DNA of 41,360 nt from Ruminiclostridium sp. (GCA_017435425.1 JAFSFC010000045.1:1-41360), one strand, 5' to 3'; positions 8,258 through 16,096 are shown, counted from the stretch's first letter. Notes: generated from the letters alone by a model not told the origin. Numbers and translations: made by a program.

Positions 8258-8548
8258 GGGGGAGCCCTCCTTTTTCTTGGGTCAAATTTTGGCAAAACCA
8301 CCGGAATTATTTTCCTTGACATGCAAGTTCGGCAGTCTTTGGACTTTTCCACGGGGTGTACACGCAGTGTGGAAAAAGCGGTGGAAAAAGTGGAAAACCT
8401 TTGGAAACATTCACTTTGCATTTGACAGCGTCAAGAGATTCATGGCCAACTTCCTGCAAAAATGGGGGAAATGGGCCCTTGGCAGAACGCACAAAGGGGA
8501 TTTGGTATGTAAAAATTGCCGAAAAGTTTCAGGCTGGAAACAAATGGG
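8258..8548. other. 291-base A+T-rich gap with DnaA-box-like cluster
   Basis: No credible gene is present. The stretch is visibly richer in A+T than its surroundings. It holds TTTTCCACG at 8345-8353 and three tandem sites of the opposite orientation: TGTGGAAAA (8368-8376), GGTGGAAAA (8380-8388) and AGTGGAAAA (8389-8397). One matches the DnaA consensus TTWTNCACA exactly and three differ at the last base. The stretch also lies upstream of mnmE and must contain its promoter, which I could not identify. Confidence 0.5.
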
Positions 8549-9244
8549 TTACAGGGTGCCCTTCAGGATCTCCACCACCTGGCTCAGGTGGCTGATGTGG
8601 AAATCGATCCGCAGGTGGTCGGGCAGGGGCTTGTCCTTGGGATCGTACCAGCAGCAGGGGATGCCCACATTGTTGGCCCCCTGCATATCGCTGGTGAGGG
8701 AGTCCCCCACCATGAGGACCCGGCCCTTGTCCACCGGCCCCATGGCCTGAAAGACCGGGGCGAAGAAGGCGGGGTCGGGCTTTTCTGCCCCCACCACCTC
8801 GGAGATGAAGATGCCGTCCAGGAACTCTGCCAGACCGGAGCGGTCCAGCTTGATGTCCTGGGCAACCTTCGTGCCGTTGGTGACGGCGTACTGCTTCACC
8901 TGGCCCCGGAGGGAGGAGATCAGGGCGCAGGAATCGTCCTGGGGGGTGGCGTTCTCCCCCAGCCGCAGCTGGTAGAAGTCGTTGAAGTCCCAATACCGGT
9001 CGAAGTGGATACCCTCCTGTTGGAAGAACTCCTGAAACCGGCCGGGGAGCAGCTCGTTCTTGGTGATCTCTCCCCGCTCCAGCCGCTTCCAGTAGCTGGC
9101 GTTGAGCTTGGAGTACCGGGCCACCCGATCCTCGGGGCAGGGGCCCAGGTCAAAGTGGGCAAAGGCGTCCAGCAGGGCCTGGCGCTCTGCCGCCGGGAAG
9201 TCCAGCAGGGTGCCGTCCACATCCCATAAAATCACATCAAACAT
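8549..9244 (-). CDS. HAD-family phosphatase, YjjG-type 5'-nucleotidase
   Basis: Cytoplasmic haloacid-dehalogenase phosphatase of 231 residues. Motif I is DVDGTLLDF (residues 8-16) with nucleophile Asp8. The motif II region is YAVTNGTK. Motif III Lys lies in GAEKPDP, and motif IV is VGDSLTSD. The whole matches the YjjG (TIGR02254) group, which removes phosphate from nucleoside monophosphates including non-canonical pyrimidines. The ATG at 9244 follows GTGAGGA; an in-frame TTG at 9262 would overlap the end of spoIID and is less likely. It lies 10 bases after spoIID and is likely the last gene of that operon. Confidence 0.85.
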   Translation of the reverse strand: MFDVILWDVDGTLLDFPAAERQALLDAFAHFDLGPCPEDRVARYSKLNASYWKRLERGEITKNELLPGRFQEFFQQEGIHFDRYWDFNDFYQLRLGENATPQDDSCALISSLRGQVKQYAVTNGTKVAQDIKLDRSGLAEFLDGIFISEVVGAEKPDPAFFAPVFQAMGPVDKGRVLMVGDSLTSDMQGANNVGIPCCWYDPKDKPLPDHLRIDFHISHLSQVVEILKGTL

Positions 9245-9254
9245 CGTTAAGTCC

Positions 9255-10214
9255 TCACTCAAATGACTCCACCGTGATTCCGGTGTAGTAGTGCTGTAAA
9301 ATTTCTGTATAGGTCTTGCCCTCGGCCGCCATGGCGTTGGCCCCGTACTGGCTCATGCCCACCCCGTGGCCGTAGCCGGTCACGAAGAAGGTGACGGAAT
9401 CCGGGGTGCACTCCACGGTAAAGGAGGCCGAGCGGAGGCCGAACATGGTCCGGGCCTGGTGGCCGGTGACGGTGATCCCGCCCAGGTCCAGGGTGGTCAC
9501 GCTGCCCCCCTCGGTGCAGACGGCGTTGGTGAACCAGTTGGCGGGCTCTCCCTCCAGAAGGGCCTCCGGCTTGGCCTGGAGGATGCGGTCTTTGCATTCC
9601 TGGGCGGTGTAGGTCACTTCGCTGTGGTAGTTGGGGACCTCCTCCCCCTCGGGAGAGGGCACGCTTTTCAGGTAGGGAACGCTGCCGCCCCAGACGGCCA
9701 CGGAATCCTGGGTGGTGTTGGCCGAGGAGGAGTGGTAGAGGGCGGAGATGAGACCACCCTCATAGAGGGCCACTTCCTGGTTGGTCTCGGCCACCGCCTG
9801 GGTGATCTTGTTGGTGTAGGTCTGGGCGTTGTCCCCCCAGTTGGTCTGGGCGGCCTCCCGGGAGATCCAGGCCTGGCAGCAGGTGTGGTCGGTGCACAGG
9901 TCGGCCTCCGGGTGGTTGGCGGCCTGACCGGCCTTGTTGAGAGAATATGTACGGGCGGCCACGGCCTGGGCCTTCAGGGCCTCCAGCTCAAAGGAGGCGG
10001 GCATCTCGGCGGCCACCACCCCCCACAGGTACTGGTTCAGGTCCATCTCCTGGGTCTGGCCGTCCACCAGGATGGTGAGGGTCCGGCCGCTGTCGGGAAG
10101 GGTCAGGACCTCCGGGGTCTCCGGCTCCTGCCCGGCCCGCTCCTGGCGGAAGCCCATGGGGATGAGGAAGAGGACCAGGCCCAGAATCAGGGCTGCGGCG
10201 ACGATCTTTTTCAA
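9255..10214 (-). CDS. spoIID: Stage II sporulation protein D, peptidoglycan lytic transglycosylase
   Basis: Mother-cell membrane enzyme that cuts glycan strands during engulfment, acting with SpoIIM and SpoIIP. It has 319 residues. The N-terminal anchor (about 3-20) is followed by the SpoIID domain with catalytic Glu70 in AAEMPASFELEALKAQAVAA. A Cys/His cluster, C107-T-D-H110-T-C112, fits the zinc site known from clostridial SpoIID. The family signature YGHGVGMSQYG is near 281-291. The start is a TTG at 10214, chosen because AAAGGAG stands 7 bases before it and the anchor follows directly. The gene is 14 bases after the deacetylase. Confidence 0.92.
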   Translation of the reverse strand: MKKIVAAALILGLVLFLIPMGFRQERAGQEPETPEVLTLPDSGRTLTILVDGQTQEMDLNQYLWGVVAAEMPASFELEALKAQAVAARTYSLNKAGQAANHPEADLCTDHTCCQAWISREAAQTNWGDNAQTYTNKITQAVAETNQEVALYEGGLISALYHSSSANTTQDSVAVWGGSVPYLKSVPSPEGEEVPNYHSEVTYTAQECKDRILQAKPEALLEGEPANWFTNAVCTEGGSVTTLDLGGITVTGHQARTMFGLRSASFTVECTPDSVTFFVTGYGHGVGMSQYGANAMAAEGKTYTEILQHYYTGITVESFE

Positions 10215-10228
10215 AGTGCCAACTCCTT

Positions 10229-10957
10229 TCAGGGGTAAAGCGCCAGGTAGACCTGGCCGTTTTCGGGGGTGATGCCCCGGAGGAAGAAGAGCTCCTCCAG
10301 GGTGACGAAGCGGAACCCCTCGGCCATGAGGGCGTCCACGCACAGGAGGGCGGCCTCCACCGACGTGGGGAAGATATCGTGCATGAGGATCACAGACCCG
10401 TCCCGGGTCTGGTCCAGAACGGTGTTTCGGATGCGGCTGGGGGTTTTGTCCTGCCAGTCCAGGGTGTCCACGTCCCAGCAGATGATGGGGGCCCCGGCCC
10501 ACCGGGTGAGGTTTTCGTCCACAAAGCCGTAGGGCGGGCGGACCATGAACTCCACCGGGCCCAGCAGGTCGGTCAGAACCTTCCGGCACCGGTCCAGCTG
10601 ATCCTGGGTCTCCCATTGGGAGAGGCCGTCCAGCTGGACGTGGTCCCAGGTGTGGATGCCGATCTGGTGGCCGGCTTCCGCCATGGCCAGGACGGTGTCG
10701 GTCTGGGCCTCCACCTGGCTGCCGATGAGGAAGAAGGTGGCCTTCACCCCTCGCTGGGCCAGGCCCTCCAGAAGGGCGTCGGTGGTCCCCGGCCAGGGGC
10801 CGTCGTCAAAGGTCAGGGCCACGTAGCCCCCCTGACTCTGGGGGGCGGAGACGGCCACGGAGGCCTGTGGTTGGGGAGCAAAGGCGGCCAGCAGAGCCAG
10901 GAGCAGGGCCATCCCCCACAGGAACCACAGCAGGGCCTGCTTTTGTTTTTTGTCCAT
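10229..10957 (-). CDS. Polysaccharide deacetylase (NodB domain), membrane-anchored
   Basis: Extracytoplasmic deacetylase of 242 residues. A single N-terminal membrane segment (about 9-27) leads to a NodB domain. Its five motifs are seen: TFDDGP (49-54), HTWDH (102-106, two metal His), RPPYG (140-144), DVDTLDW (162-168) and LMHDI. Such enzymes remove acetyl groups from peptidoglycan or chitin-like sugars. The ATG at 10957 is preferred over one two codons upstream because AAGGAGG stands 6 bases before it. The position directly before spoIID suggests a role in cell-wall remodelling during sporulation, which is inference. Confidence 0.9.
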   Translation of the reverse strand: MDKKQKQALLWFLWGMALLLALLAAFAPQPQASVAVSAPQSQGGYVALTFDDGPWPGTTDALLEGLAQRGVKATFFLIGSQVEAQTDTVLAMAEAGHQIGIHTWDHVQLDGLSQWETQDQLDRCRKVLTDLLGPVEFMVRPPYGFVDENLTRWAGAPIICWDVDTLDWQDKTPSRIRNTVLDQTRDGSVILMHDIFPTSVEAALLCVDALMAEGFRFVTLEELFFLRGITPENGQVYLALYP

Positions 10958-10985
10958 GGGCATCCTCCTTCCAAGGGGACATACC

Positions 10986-10994
10986 TACAGTATG
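10986..10994 (-). promoter_or_regulatory. Possible mother-cell sigma -10 element before deacetylase-spoIID
   Basis: Minus-strand CATACTGTA fits the -10 pattern CATANNNTA of mother-cell sporulation sigma factors. It lies about 30 bases before the deacetylase ATG, and GTATTC is 16 bases upstream of it. No vegetative promoter is seen in this gap. spoIID is known to be sigma-E-dependent in Bacillus. Confidence 0.35.
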
Positions 10995-11028
10995 CCTGGA
11001 TGGGAGGAGGAATACCCCGGCAGATTTT

Positions 11029-11493
11029 TCAAAACAGGGCAATGATGCCGCAGGCGGCCGCCGACACCAGAATGCCGGCAAGGAGGACCCCCAGGAAAAT
11101 GGCGGGCAGGGCGTGCTGCATGCGGATGCCCAGGAGGGAGGCCACCAGGGCTCCCGTCCAGGCACCGGTGCCGGGGAGAGGGACGGCCACCAGGAGGATG
11201 AGGCCGGGGATGCGGTATTTCCGGACCGTGCGCCCCTTGAGATGGGCTTTGGTCACGATTTTTGTGATCTTGTCGTCCCACCAACGGTACTTCCGCAGCC
11301 AGCGGAAGATCTGGCGGATGAAGAGGATGATGGCGGGCACCGGGATCATGTTGCCGATGACCGACACCAGGTAGGTGAGCTCCACCGGCAGGCCCAGGGC
11401 CAGGCCGAAGGGGATGGCCCCCCGAAGTTCCAGCACAGGGACCATGGCCACGCCCATGGTGGCGGCGCATTGCAGGAGAAGGGAATCGTCCAA
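11029..11493 (-). CDS. Small multidrug export protein family (COG2426) membrane protein
   Basis: Membrane protein of 154 residues with about four hydrophobic segments. The recognisable core is LVAVPLPGTGAWTGALVASL, with ELRGAIPFGLALG near the N-terminus; both are typical of the family named small multidrug exporter (PF06695). That name rests on thin experimental evidence and the true substrate is unknown. The start is TTG at 11493 with AAAGGAG 7 bases before it. A perfect 16-bp palindrome (11513-11547) separates it from the histidine kinase gene. Confidence 0.85.
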   Translation of the reverse strand: MDDSLLLQCAATMGVAMVPVLELRGAIPFGLALGLPVELTYLVSVIGNMIPVPAIILFIRQIFRWLRKYRWWDDKITKIVTKAHLKGRTVRKYRIPGLILLVAVPLPGTGAWTGALVASLLGIRMQHALPAIFLGVLLAGILVSAAACGIIALF

Positions 11494-11512
11494 GGGTAAT
11501 CTCCTTTAACAG

Positions 11513-11547
11513 TATAATAGCCGTGGCATATTGCCACGGCTATTATA
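11513..11547. other. Perfect 16-bp inverted repeat before the small exporter gene
   Basis: TATAATAGCCGTGGCA, a 3-base loop and its exact complement. No T tract follows on either strand, so it is not a clear terminator. The arms contain TATAAT on each strand. The left end is about 6 bases upstream of the exporter's ribosome binding site. It could be an operator or an RNA hairpin at the 5' end of that message. Confidence 0.7.
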
Positions 11548-11575
11548 TCAAAGAACCAGAGGGGATTCCATCATT

Positions 11576-13639
11576 TTACGGAATTTTCGGGAAAGTCAGG
11601 GTGGCCTTGAACAGGTCCCCGTCGATGGCGATGTCAAAGGTGCCGTACTGGAGCTGGGTGAGGCTCCGGGCGATGGAGAGCCCTAAGCCGCTGCCTTCCG
11701 TATGGCGGGAGGCATCCCCTCGCACAAACCGCTCCATGAGCTCGTCAGCAGAGATATTCAGGGGGGTCTCGGAGATGTTCCGGAAGGTGATGGCCACCTT
11801 GTCGTCCTCTTCGGTGCAGGTGAGATAGACCCGGGTGCCGGGGAGGGCGTACTTATAGATGTTGCTCAGCAGGTTCTCAAAAACTCGCCACAGGAGCCGC
11901 CCGTCGGCGGAGATGGCGGGGTTCCCGGGGGCGGGAGTGAGCATCAGCTGGAGGGCCTTGCTCTGGAGCTTTTCCTGGTACTCTCCGGCGCTCTGGGTCA
12001 GCAGGACGTTCACGTCGGTCCGCTGGAAGTTCACGGTGGTGGTCCCCGTGGTGGCCTTGGCGGCCTCCACCAGGTCCTCGGTGAGCTTTTTCAGCTTGGC
12101 GGACTGGCGGTCCAGGACCTCCAGATACTCCCGGGCCTCTTCCGTGGGCATCTCCTGCTTTTTCAGGAGGTCCACGTAGTTCACGATGGAGGTCAGGGGG
12201 GTCTTGATGTCGTGGGAGACGTTGGTGATGAGCTCGGTCTTCATCCGCTCGGACTTCATCTGGTCCTCCACGGCGGCCTGGATGGCGGACCGCATGGAGT
12301 TCAGCTGTTCCCCGTGGCTCTTGAAGTCCCCGTGGAGTTTTTCCAGAGGGACCTGATAGTCCAGGTTGCCCTGGGCCAGTTGCCAGGCCCCGTGCTGGAG
12401 CTCCCGCATTTCCAGGACAATAAAGACCACCAGAAGACCTTCCACGATCTTTACCATGAGCCACAGGAGAAGCCAGACCTCGAAAGCACGGCTTTCCCAC
12501 ATGGCAAGGATGGTGAAGAATTCCACCAGACACAGGCCCAGGAAGCCCAGACCGGCCTTCCAGAACAGGGGGAGCTTTTCTGCCAGGGCGGAGAGGCCGC
12601 GGCCTGCCTTGCGGCCCAGGTTCTTGACCTTCCCCCAGCACCAGCGGAGGGGGCGGGCCAGCTTTCGGACCAGCATACACTCAAACAGAGCCTTGGCCTT
12701 GATGCGCCGGACCAGGGAGAGGTACAGGACCAGACCCACCCCGGCGGCGGCCATGGTGGCCAGCAGGAGCAGACCGCAGACCAGGGGTTCCCCGGAGAGG
12801 ATGTCCTCATACATGATGCCGATGCCCAGCATGGCGCTGCCGAAGCCCAGGAGCAGGGGAAGTTCCAGAGGCAGATGGGTGTCGATCTTGTGCAGGACGA
12901 CCCCGTCATAGTCCTCCACCCGTCCGGCGGACCAGGTCAGGAAGAGGAGGGAGAGGATGGCGCCGATGGCACCGGCCACCAGAGCGATGAGGTAAACGTC
13001 CTTGTAGAAGTGGAGGTTGGCCGTTTCGTGGAGCTGCTGGTAGATGTAGCTGCTCTGGTCCTGGACCAGAGGGGAACGGATGAACCCGGTGAAGACCAGG
13101 TCTTCGGAGATATCATCCTCCGTGTAGTTGGCCCGGAAGCCGTAGCCATCCCCGCCATAGATGATCTCAATGTCGATATCGTCATACTGCTCTCGCAGCT
13201 CCAGGATTGCTTCCTTTCGCTCGGCATGGCTGTCAAACCATCGCTCCATCTCGGTGGTGCCGCCGTAATAGGTCACCGTAGTCCGATGCTCATACCGCTC
13301 GCAGTAGTCCCCCAGCTCCTTGCTGGCCTCGATGGTCTTGCCGTTCTTGTCCTTGATGGTAAAGAAGAAGTTGGGGTCTCCGATCAGCTCCTCCAGGGGA
13401 TAGTCGGAGGGGTTGGGGCCCATGCGCTCGTTGACGTAAATGTCTGTGAGCTGATGGGTCAGCTCCATGGCCAGGTTTTCCTCCTTGTTTTCCAGGGCAG
13501 TTTCCCGGCCCCCGGACTGGTAGGCCCCGTCATACACCAGCCGGTTTACGGGCAGTATGGTCACCAGGACCGAGGTGATGGACAGGACAAAGAGGATGCA
13601 GGCCACGGCCTTGGCCCAGGGCTTGGTGCGGATTCTCAT
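11576..13639 (-). CDS. Sensor histidine kinase, multi-spanning
   Basis: Membrane sensor kinase of 687 residues. One membrane segment (11-30) is followed by an extracytoplasmic region of about 185 residues, then about five segments between 216 and 410. A HAMP-like linker leads to the phosphoacceptor motif NVSHDIKTPLTS (His476). The ATPase part has the N box FENLLSNIYKYA and the G box GSGLGLSIARSL. The five-helix block between sensor and kinase core is more than in simple PhoR-type kinases. The start overlaps the response regulator stop by 4 bases, so the pair is translationally coupled. The stimulus is not evident. Confidence 0.92.
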   Translation of the reverse strand: MRIRTKPWAKAVACILFVLSITSVLVTILPVNRLVYDGAYQSGGRETALENKEENLAMELTHQLTDIYVNERMGPNPSDYPLEELIGDPNFFFTIKDKNGKTIEASKELGDYCERYEHRTTVTYYGGTTEMERWFDSHAERKEAILELREQYDDIDIEIIYGGDGYGFRANYTEDDISEDLVFTGFIRSPLVQDQSSYIYQQLHETANLHFYKDVYLIALVAGAIGAILSLLFLTWSAGRVEDYDGVVLHKIDTHLPLELPLLLGFGSAMLGIGIMYEDILSGEPLVCGLLLLATMAAAGVGLVLYLSLVRRIKAKALFECMLVRKLARPLRWCWGKVKNLGRKAGRGLSALAEKLPLFWKAGLGFLGLCLVEFFTILAMWESRAFEVWLLLWLMVKIVEGLLVVFIVLEMRELQHGAWQLAQGNLDYQVPLEKLHGDFKSHGEQLNSMRSAIQAAVEDQMKSERMKTELITNVSHDIKTPLTSIVNYVDLLKKQEMPTEEAREYLEVLDRQSAKLKKLTEDLVEAAKATTGTTTVNFQRTDVNVLLTQSAGEYQEKLQSKALQLMLTPAPGNPAISADGRLLWRVFENLLSNIYKYALPGTRVYLTCTEEDDKVAITFRNISETPLNISADELMERFVRGDASRHTEGSGLGLSIARSLTQLQYGTFDIAIDGDLFKATLTFPKIP

Positions 13640-14331
13640 AGTTTCCCTCCTTCCATTTTGTACCCCTGCCCCCAGACGACCTTGATGTAGCGGGGGTCCG
13701 AGGGGTTGATCTCAAGCTTTTCCCGGAGGTGGCGGATGTGGACGGCCACGGCGTTTTCCACCCCGTAGGGTTCCTCCCCCCACACGGCCCGGTAGATCCG
13801 CTTGGGGGAGAAGACCGTACCGGGGTTCTGCATGAGAAGTTTGAGGATCTCAAACTCCCGGGGGGTCAGGCTCACTGGGTCCCCGTCCAGGGTGACCGCC
13901 TTGGTCCGGTCGTCCAGGGTGATGCCCCCGATGGTCAGAGCGGTGGGCTTCACCGTGCCGCCCCCCAGCTGGAGGTATCGCCGCAGCTGGGACTTCACCC
14001 GGGCCAGGACCTCCACGGGGTTGAAGGGCTTGGTGATGTAGTCGTCGGCCCCGGCGTTGAGGCCCAGGATCTTGTCGGTGTCCTCGCTCTTGGCGGTGAG
14101 GAGGATCACCGGCACGTTGGAAATTTCCCGGAGACGGGTCATAGCGGTGATGCCGTCCATATTGGGCATCATGATGTCCAGGAGGACCAGGTGGATGTCC
14201 TGGGTCTCCAGGACCCGCAGGGCCTCCTTGCCGTCGTAGGCGGGGAAGACCTGGTAGCCCCCGGTGGTCAGGTAGATGGTCAGGGCGGAGACGATGTCTT
14301 TTTCGTCGTCGCAAACCAGGATGTTATACAT
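13636..14331 (-). CDS. OmpR-family response regulator
   Basis: Transcription regulator of 231 residues. The receiver domain has acidic residues Asp8-Asp9, phosphoacceptor Asp52 in LLDIMMPNMDG, and Lys in ITKPF. The winged-helix effector domain ends in GYKMEGGKL and contains LTPREFEILKLL and VHIRHLREKLE, as in PhoB/VanR. The ATG at 14331 is chosen because AGGAGG is 7 bases before it and the receiver begins at once. It is the first gene of the two-component operon, with a promoter at 14351-14379 and 11-bp-spaced repeats upstream suited to self-regulation. Confidence 0.95.
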   Translation of the reverse strand: MYNILVCDDEKDIVSALTIYLTTGGYQVFPAYDGKEALRVLETQDIHLVLLDIMMPNMDGITAMTRLREISNVPVILLTAKSEDTDKILGLNAGADDYITKPFNPVEVLARVKSQLRRYLQLGGGTVKPTALTIGGITLDDRTKAVTLDGDPVSLTPREFEILKLLMQNPGTVFSPKRIYRAVWGEEPYGVENAVAVHIRHLREKLEINPSDPRYIKVVWGQGYKMEGGKL

Positions 14332-14350
14332 ATCGTCACCTCCTGTCATT

Positions 14351-14379
14351 ATCATATCGGAAGGGGGATTAAGAAACAA
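14351..14379 (-). promoter_or_regulatory. Promoter of the two-component operon
   Basis: Minus-strand TTGTTT, 17 bases, TATGAT, with the -10 about 20 bases before the ATG. Confidence 0.55.
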
Positions 14380-14390
14380 TGAGGGGAAAG

Positions 14391-14407
14391 CTTAAGTTTT
14401 TCTTAAG
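14391..14407 (-). promoter_or_regulatory. Direct repeat CTTAAG-N5-CTTAAG, likely response-regulator box
   Basis: Two CTTAAG hexamers start 11 bases apart, one helical turn, just upstream of the -35 box. This spacing is usual for OmpR/PhoB-type dimers. CTTAAG is itself a palindrome, so the repeat is read the same on either strand. Confidence 0.45.
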
Positions 14408-14415
14408 AAGAAGGA

Positions 14416-14439
14416 AAAGCCTCCCCGCAGGGAGGCTTT
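14416..14439 (-). terminator. Terminator after the DUF559 gene
   Basis: A 10-bp stem AAAGCCTCCC with a 4-base loop, followed on the minus strand by TTTTCCTTCTTCTT. The MITE-like element lies between the DUF559 stop and this hairpin. Confidence 0.75.
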
Positions 14440-14444
14440 CAGGG

Positions 14445-14559
14445 ACCCCTCATCAGTCACCTGCGGTGACAGCTTCTCCCCAGGGAGAAGCCTTGTCTTT
14501 GGACGAGAGGAGCCTTCCCCCTGGGGGGAAGGTGCCCTCGAAGAGGGCGGATGAGGGGT
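14445..14559. repeat. MITE-like nested palindromic element, 115 bp
   Basis: Ends are a 9-bp inverted repeat ACCCCTCAT / ATGAGGGGT. Inside are four hairpins in series: 14456-14470 (GTCACC stem), 14473-14490 (CTTCTCCC), 14513-14532 (CCTTCCCC) and 14534-14548 (GCCCTC). Short reading frames across it give Pro/Ser/Gly-rich peptides with SPQGEG and are not genes. No second copy is in the window, so its dispersed nature is inferred from its form. Confidence 0.7.
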
Positions 14560-14564
14560 ACTTG

Positions 14565-14903
14565 TTATAATTCCGTTTTGTTCAGAATATCCTGGCAAAC
14601 GGCATCAAAGTGTCGAATCACATCCAAGTTAGAATACCGCAGGACCTGCAGACCGTGATCCCGCAAGTAGGCATCCCGCTGGGCGTCCTTCTCCGGACCG
14701 CTGCCCTCGTAGTGCTGGGAGCCGTCCAGTTCAATGACGGTTTTGGTGGATGCAATGTAGAAATCCACGATGTAAGGGCCGATGACCTTTTGGCGGTGGA
14801 CGTTGACGGGCAGACCCTTCAGAAAGTCATACCACAGGCGGCGTTCCTCTTTGGTCATCTCCTTGCGCAGATTCCGGGCGTTGGGGCTAAGGCGATCAGC
14901 CAT
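14565..14903 (-). CDS. DUF559 (Vsr-endonuclease-like) domain protein
   Basis: Small protein of 112 residues with the DUF559 core. The N-terminal MTKEERRLWYDFL leads to VDFYIASTKTVIELDGSQHY, where the Asp and Glu-x-Asp are the expected metal-binding nuclease residues, and then LRYSNLDVI. The fold is related to very-short-patch-repair endonucleases; a cellular role is not established. Its ATG shares one base with the stop of the aminotransferase (TAATG), so it is probably translated from that message. It is richer in A+T than the aminotransferase and sits beside a MITE-like element, which may point to recent arrival. Confidence 0.85.
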   Translation of the reverse strand: MADRLSPNARNLRKEMTKEERRLWYDFLKGLPVNVHRQKVIGPYIVDFYIASTKTVIELDGSQHYEGSGPEKDAQRDAYLRDHGLQVLRYSNLDVIRHFDAVCQDILNKTEL

Positions 14904-16096
14904 TACAGCCCATACTCCTCCGCCAGTTTCTTGAACTTCACCAGGGCCCGCTGGATCTGCTCGGTGGGCACGCAGTAGGAGATGCGCACGTGGCCGGGGC
15001 AGCCGAAGCTGTCGCCGGGGACCAGCACCAGGTCATACTTCTTGGCCCGTTCGCAGAAGGCCTTGGCGTCAGGCTCCAGGGTGCGGGGGAAGAGGTAGAA
15101 GGCGCCGTCGGGCTGGGCGCAGGTGTAGCCCATCTCCCGCAGGGCATCCAGGAGGATGTCCCGGTTGCGCTTGTAGATGGAGATGTCCGCCGTCTGACCG
15201 GCACACTTTGCGGCCACCAGCTGGAAGAGGGTGGGGGCGCAGACGTAGCCCAGGGCGCGGCCGGCACCGGCAATGGCGGCGTAGACCAGGCCGAAGTCCT
15301 CCACCTCGCTGGGCACCAGCACGTAGCCGATGCGCTGGCCGGGGAGGGACAGGGACTTACTGTAGGAGTAGCACACCAGGGTGTTGGCGTAGTAGCTGGG
15401 CACCCAGGGCAGGGGCTCCTGAGCGTAGACGATCTCCCGGTAGGGCTCGTCGGAGATCAGGTAGATGGTGTGGCCGTACTCTCTGGACTTTTCCTCCAGG
15501 ACCTGGGCCAGCTTCTGGATGGTGGCCTGGGAGTAGACCACGCCGGTGGGGTTGTTGGGGGTGTTGATGAGGACGGCCTTGGTGTTGGGGTTCAGGGCGG
15601 CCTCAAAGGCGGCGAAGTCGATCTGGAAATCTTCAATGTCGGCGGGGACGGCCACCAGCTTGCCTCCGGCGGACTCCACAAAGACCTTGTATTCCGGGAA
15701 GTAGGGGGCGAAGGTGATGAACTCGTCTCCCTGGCAGCCCATGGCGGACAGGCAGCAGCACAGGGCGGCTGCTGCACCCACGGTGAGGTAGAGGTTGTCC
15801 CCGGTGTAGCTGGTGCCGTAGCAGGCGTTCAGCTGATCGGCCAGGGTCTGGCGCACATCGGGTGCGCCCTGGGCGGGGGTGTAGCCATGGAGGGCCACGG
15901 GGTCCACCTCATCCACCAGCTGGCGGATGGCATCAGCCACAGAGTCAGGGGCGGGCACGCTGGGGTTGCCGATGGAAAAGTCGTCCACGTTTTCGGGGCC
16001 CACGATGGCGGCCCGGGCCTGGGCGAAGGCGAAGGCCTCGCGGATCTCGGAGCGGGCAGTGCCAAGGCCCACCATGCGGTCAGATAATCTTGCCAT
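14903..16096 (-). CDS. Class I/II pyridoxal-phosphate aminotransferase
   Basis: Cytoplasmic PLP enzyme of 397 residues of the fold-type I aspartate aminotransferase family. NNPTG at 181-185 and SDEPYR around Asp216 bind the cofactor. Lys247 in SYSKSLSLPGQRIGY is the Schiff-base lysine. The C-terminal Arg in GHVRISYC binds the substrate carboxylate. The amino acid used cannot be fixed from sequence; aspartate or aromatic substrates are typical. The ATG at 16096 follows GGAGG. It has its own promoter with an extended -10 and is followed by the DUF559 gene. Confidence 0.92.
   Translation of the reverse strand: MARLSDRMVGLGTARSEIREAFAFAQARAAIVGPENVDDFSIGNPSVPAPDSVADAIRQLVDEVDPVALHGYTPAQGAPDVRQTLADQLNACYGTSYTGDNLYLTVGAAAALCCCLSAMGCQGDEFITFAPYFPEYKVFVESAGGKLVAVPADIEDFQIDFAAFEAALNPNTKAVLINTPNNPTGVVYSQATIQKLAQVLEEKSREYGHTIYLISDEPYREIVYAQEPLPWVPSYYANTLVCYSYSKSLSLPGQRIGYVLVPSEVEDFGLVYAAIAGAGRALGYVCAPTLFQLVAAKCAGQTADISIYKRNRDILLDALREMGYTCAQPDGAFYLFPRTLEPDAKAFCERAKKYDLVLVPGDSFGCPGHVRISYCVPTEQIQRALVKFKKLAEEYGL

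Noticed and set aside
8139..8750. Plus-strand open frame crossing the gap upstream of mnmE
   Set aside because: It begins inside antisense mnmE and ends inside antisense of the phosphatase gene; the gap composition and DnaA-like sites argue against coding.
11702..13690. A plus-strand open frame of 662 codons opposite the histidine kinase
   Set aside because: It is the mirror of an intact kinase with all catalytic motifs and has no ribosome binding site or domain of its own.
14392..14598. Short minus-strand frame with SPQGEG-type peptide
   Set aside because: It spans the terminator and the MITE-like element; the peptide reflects palindromic DNA.
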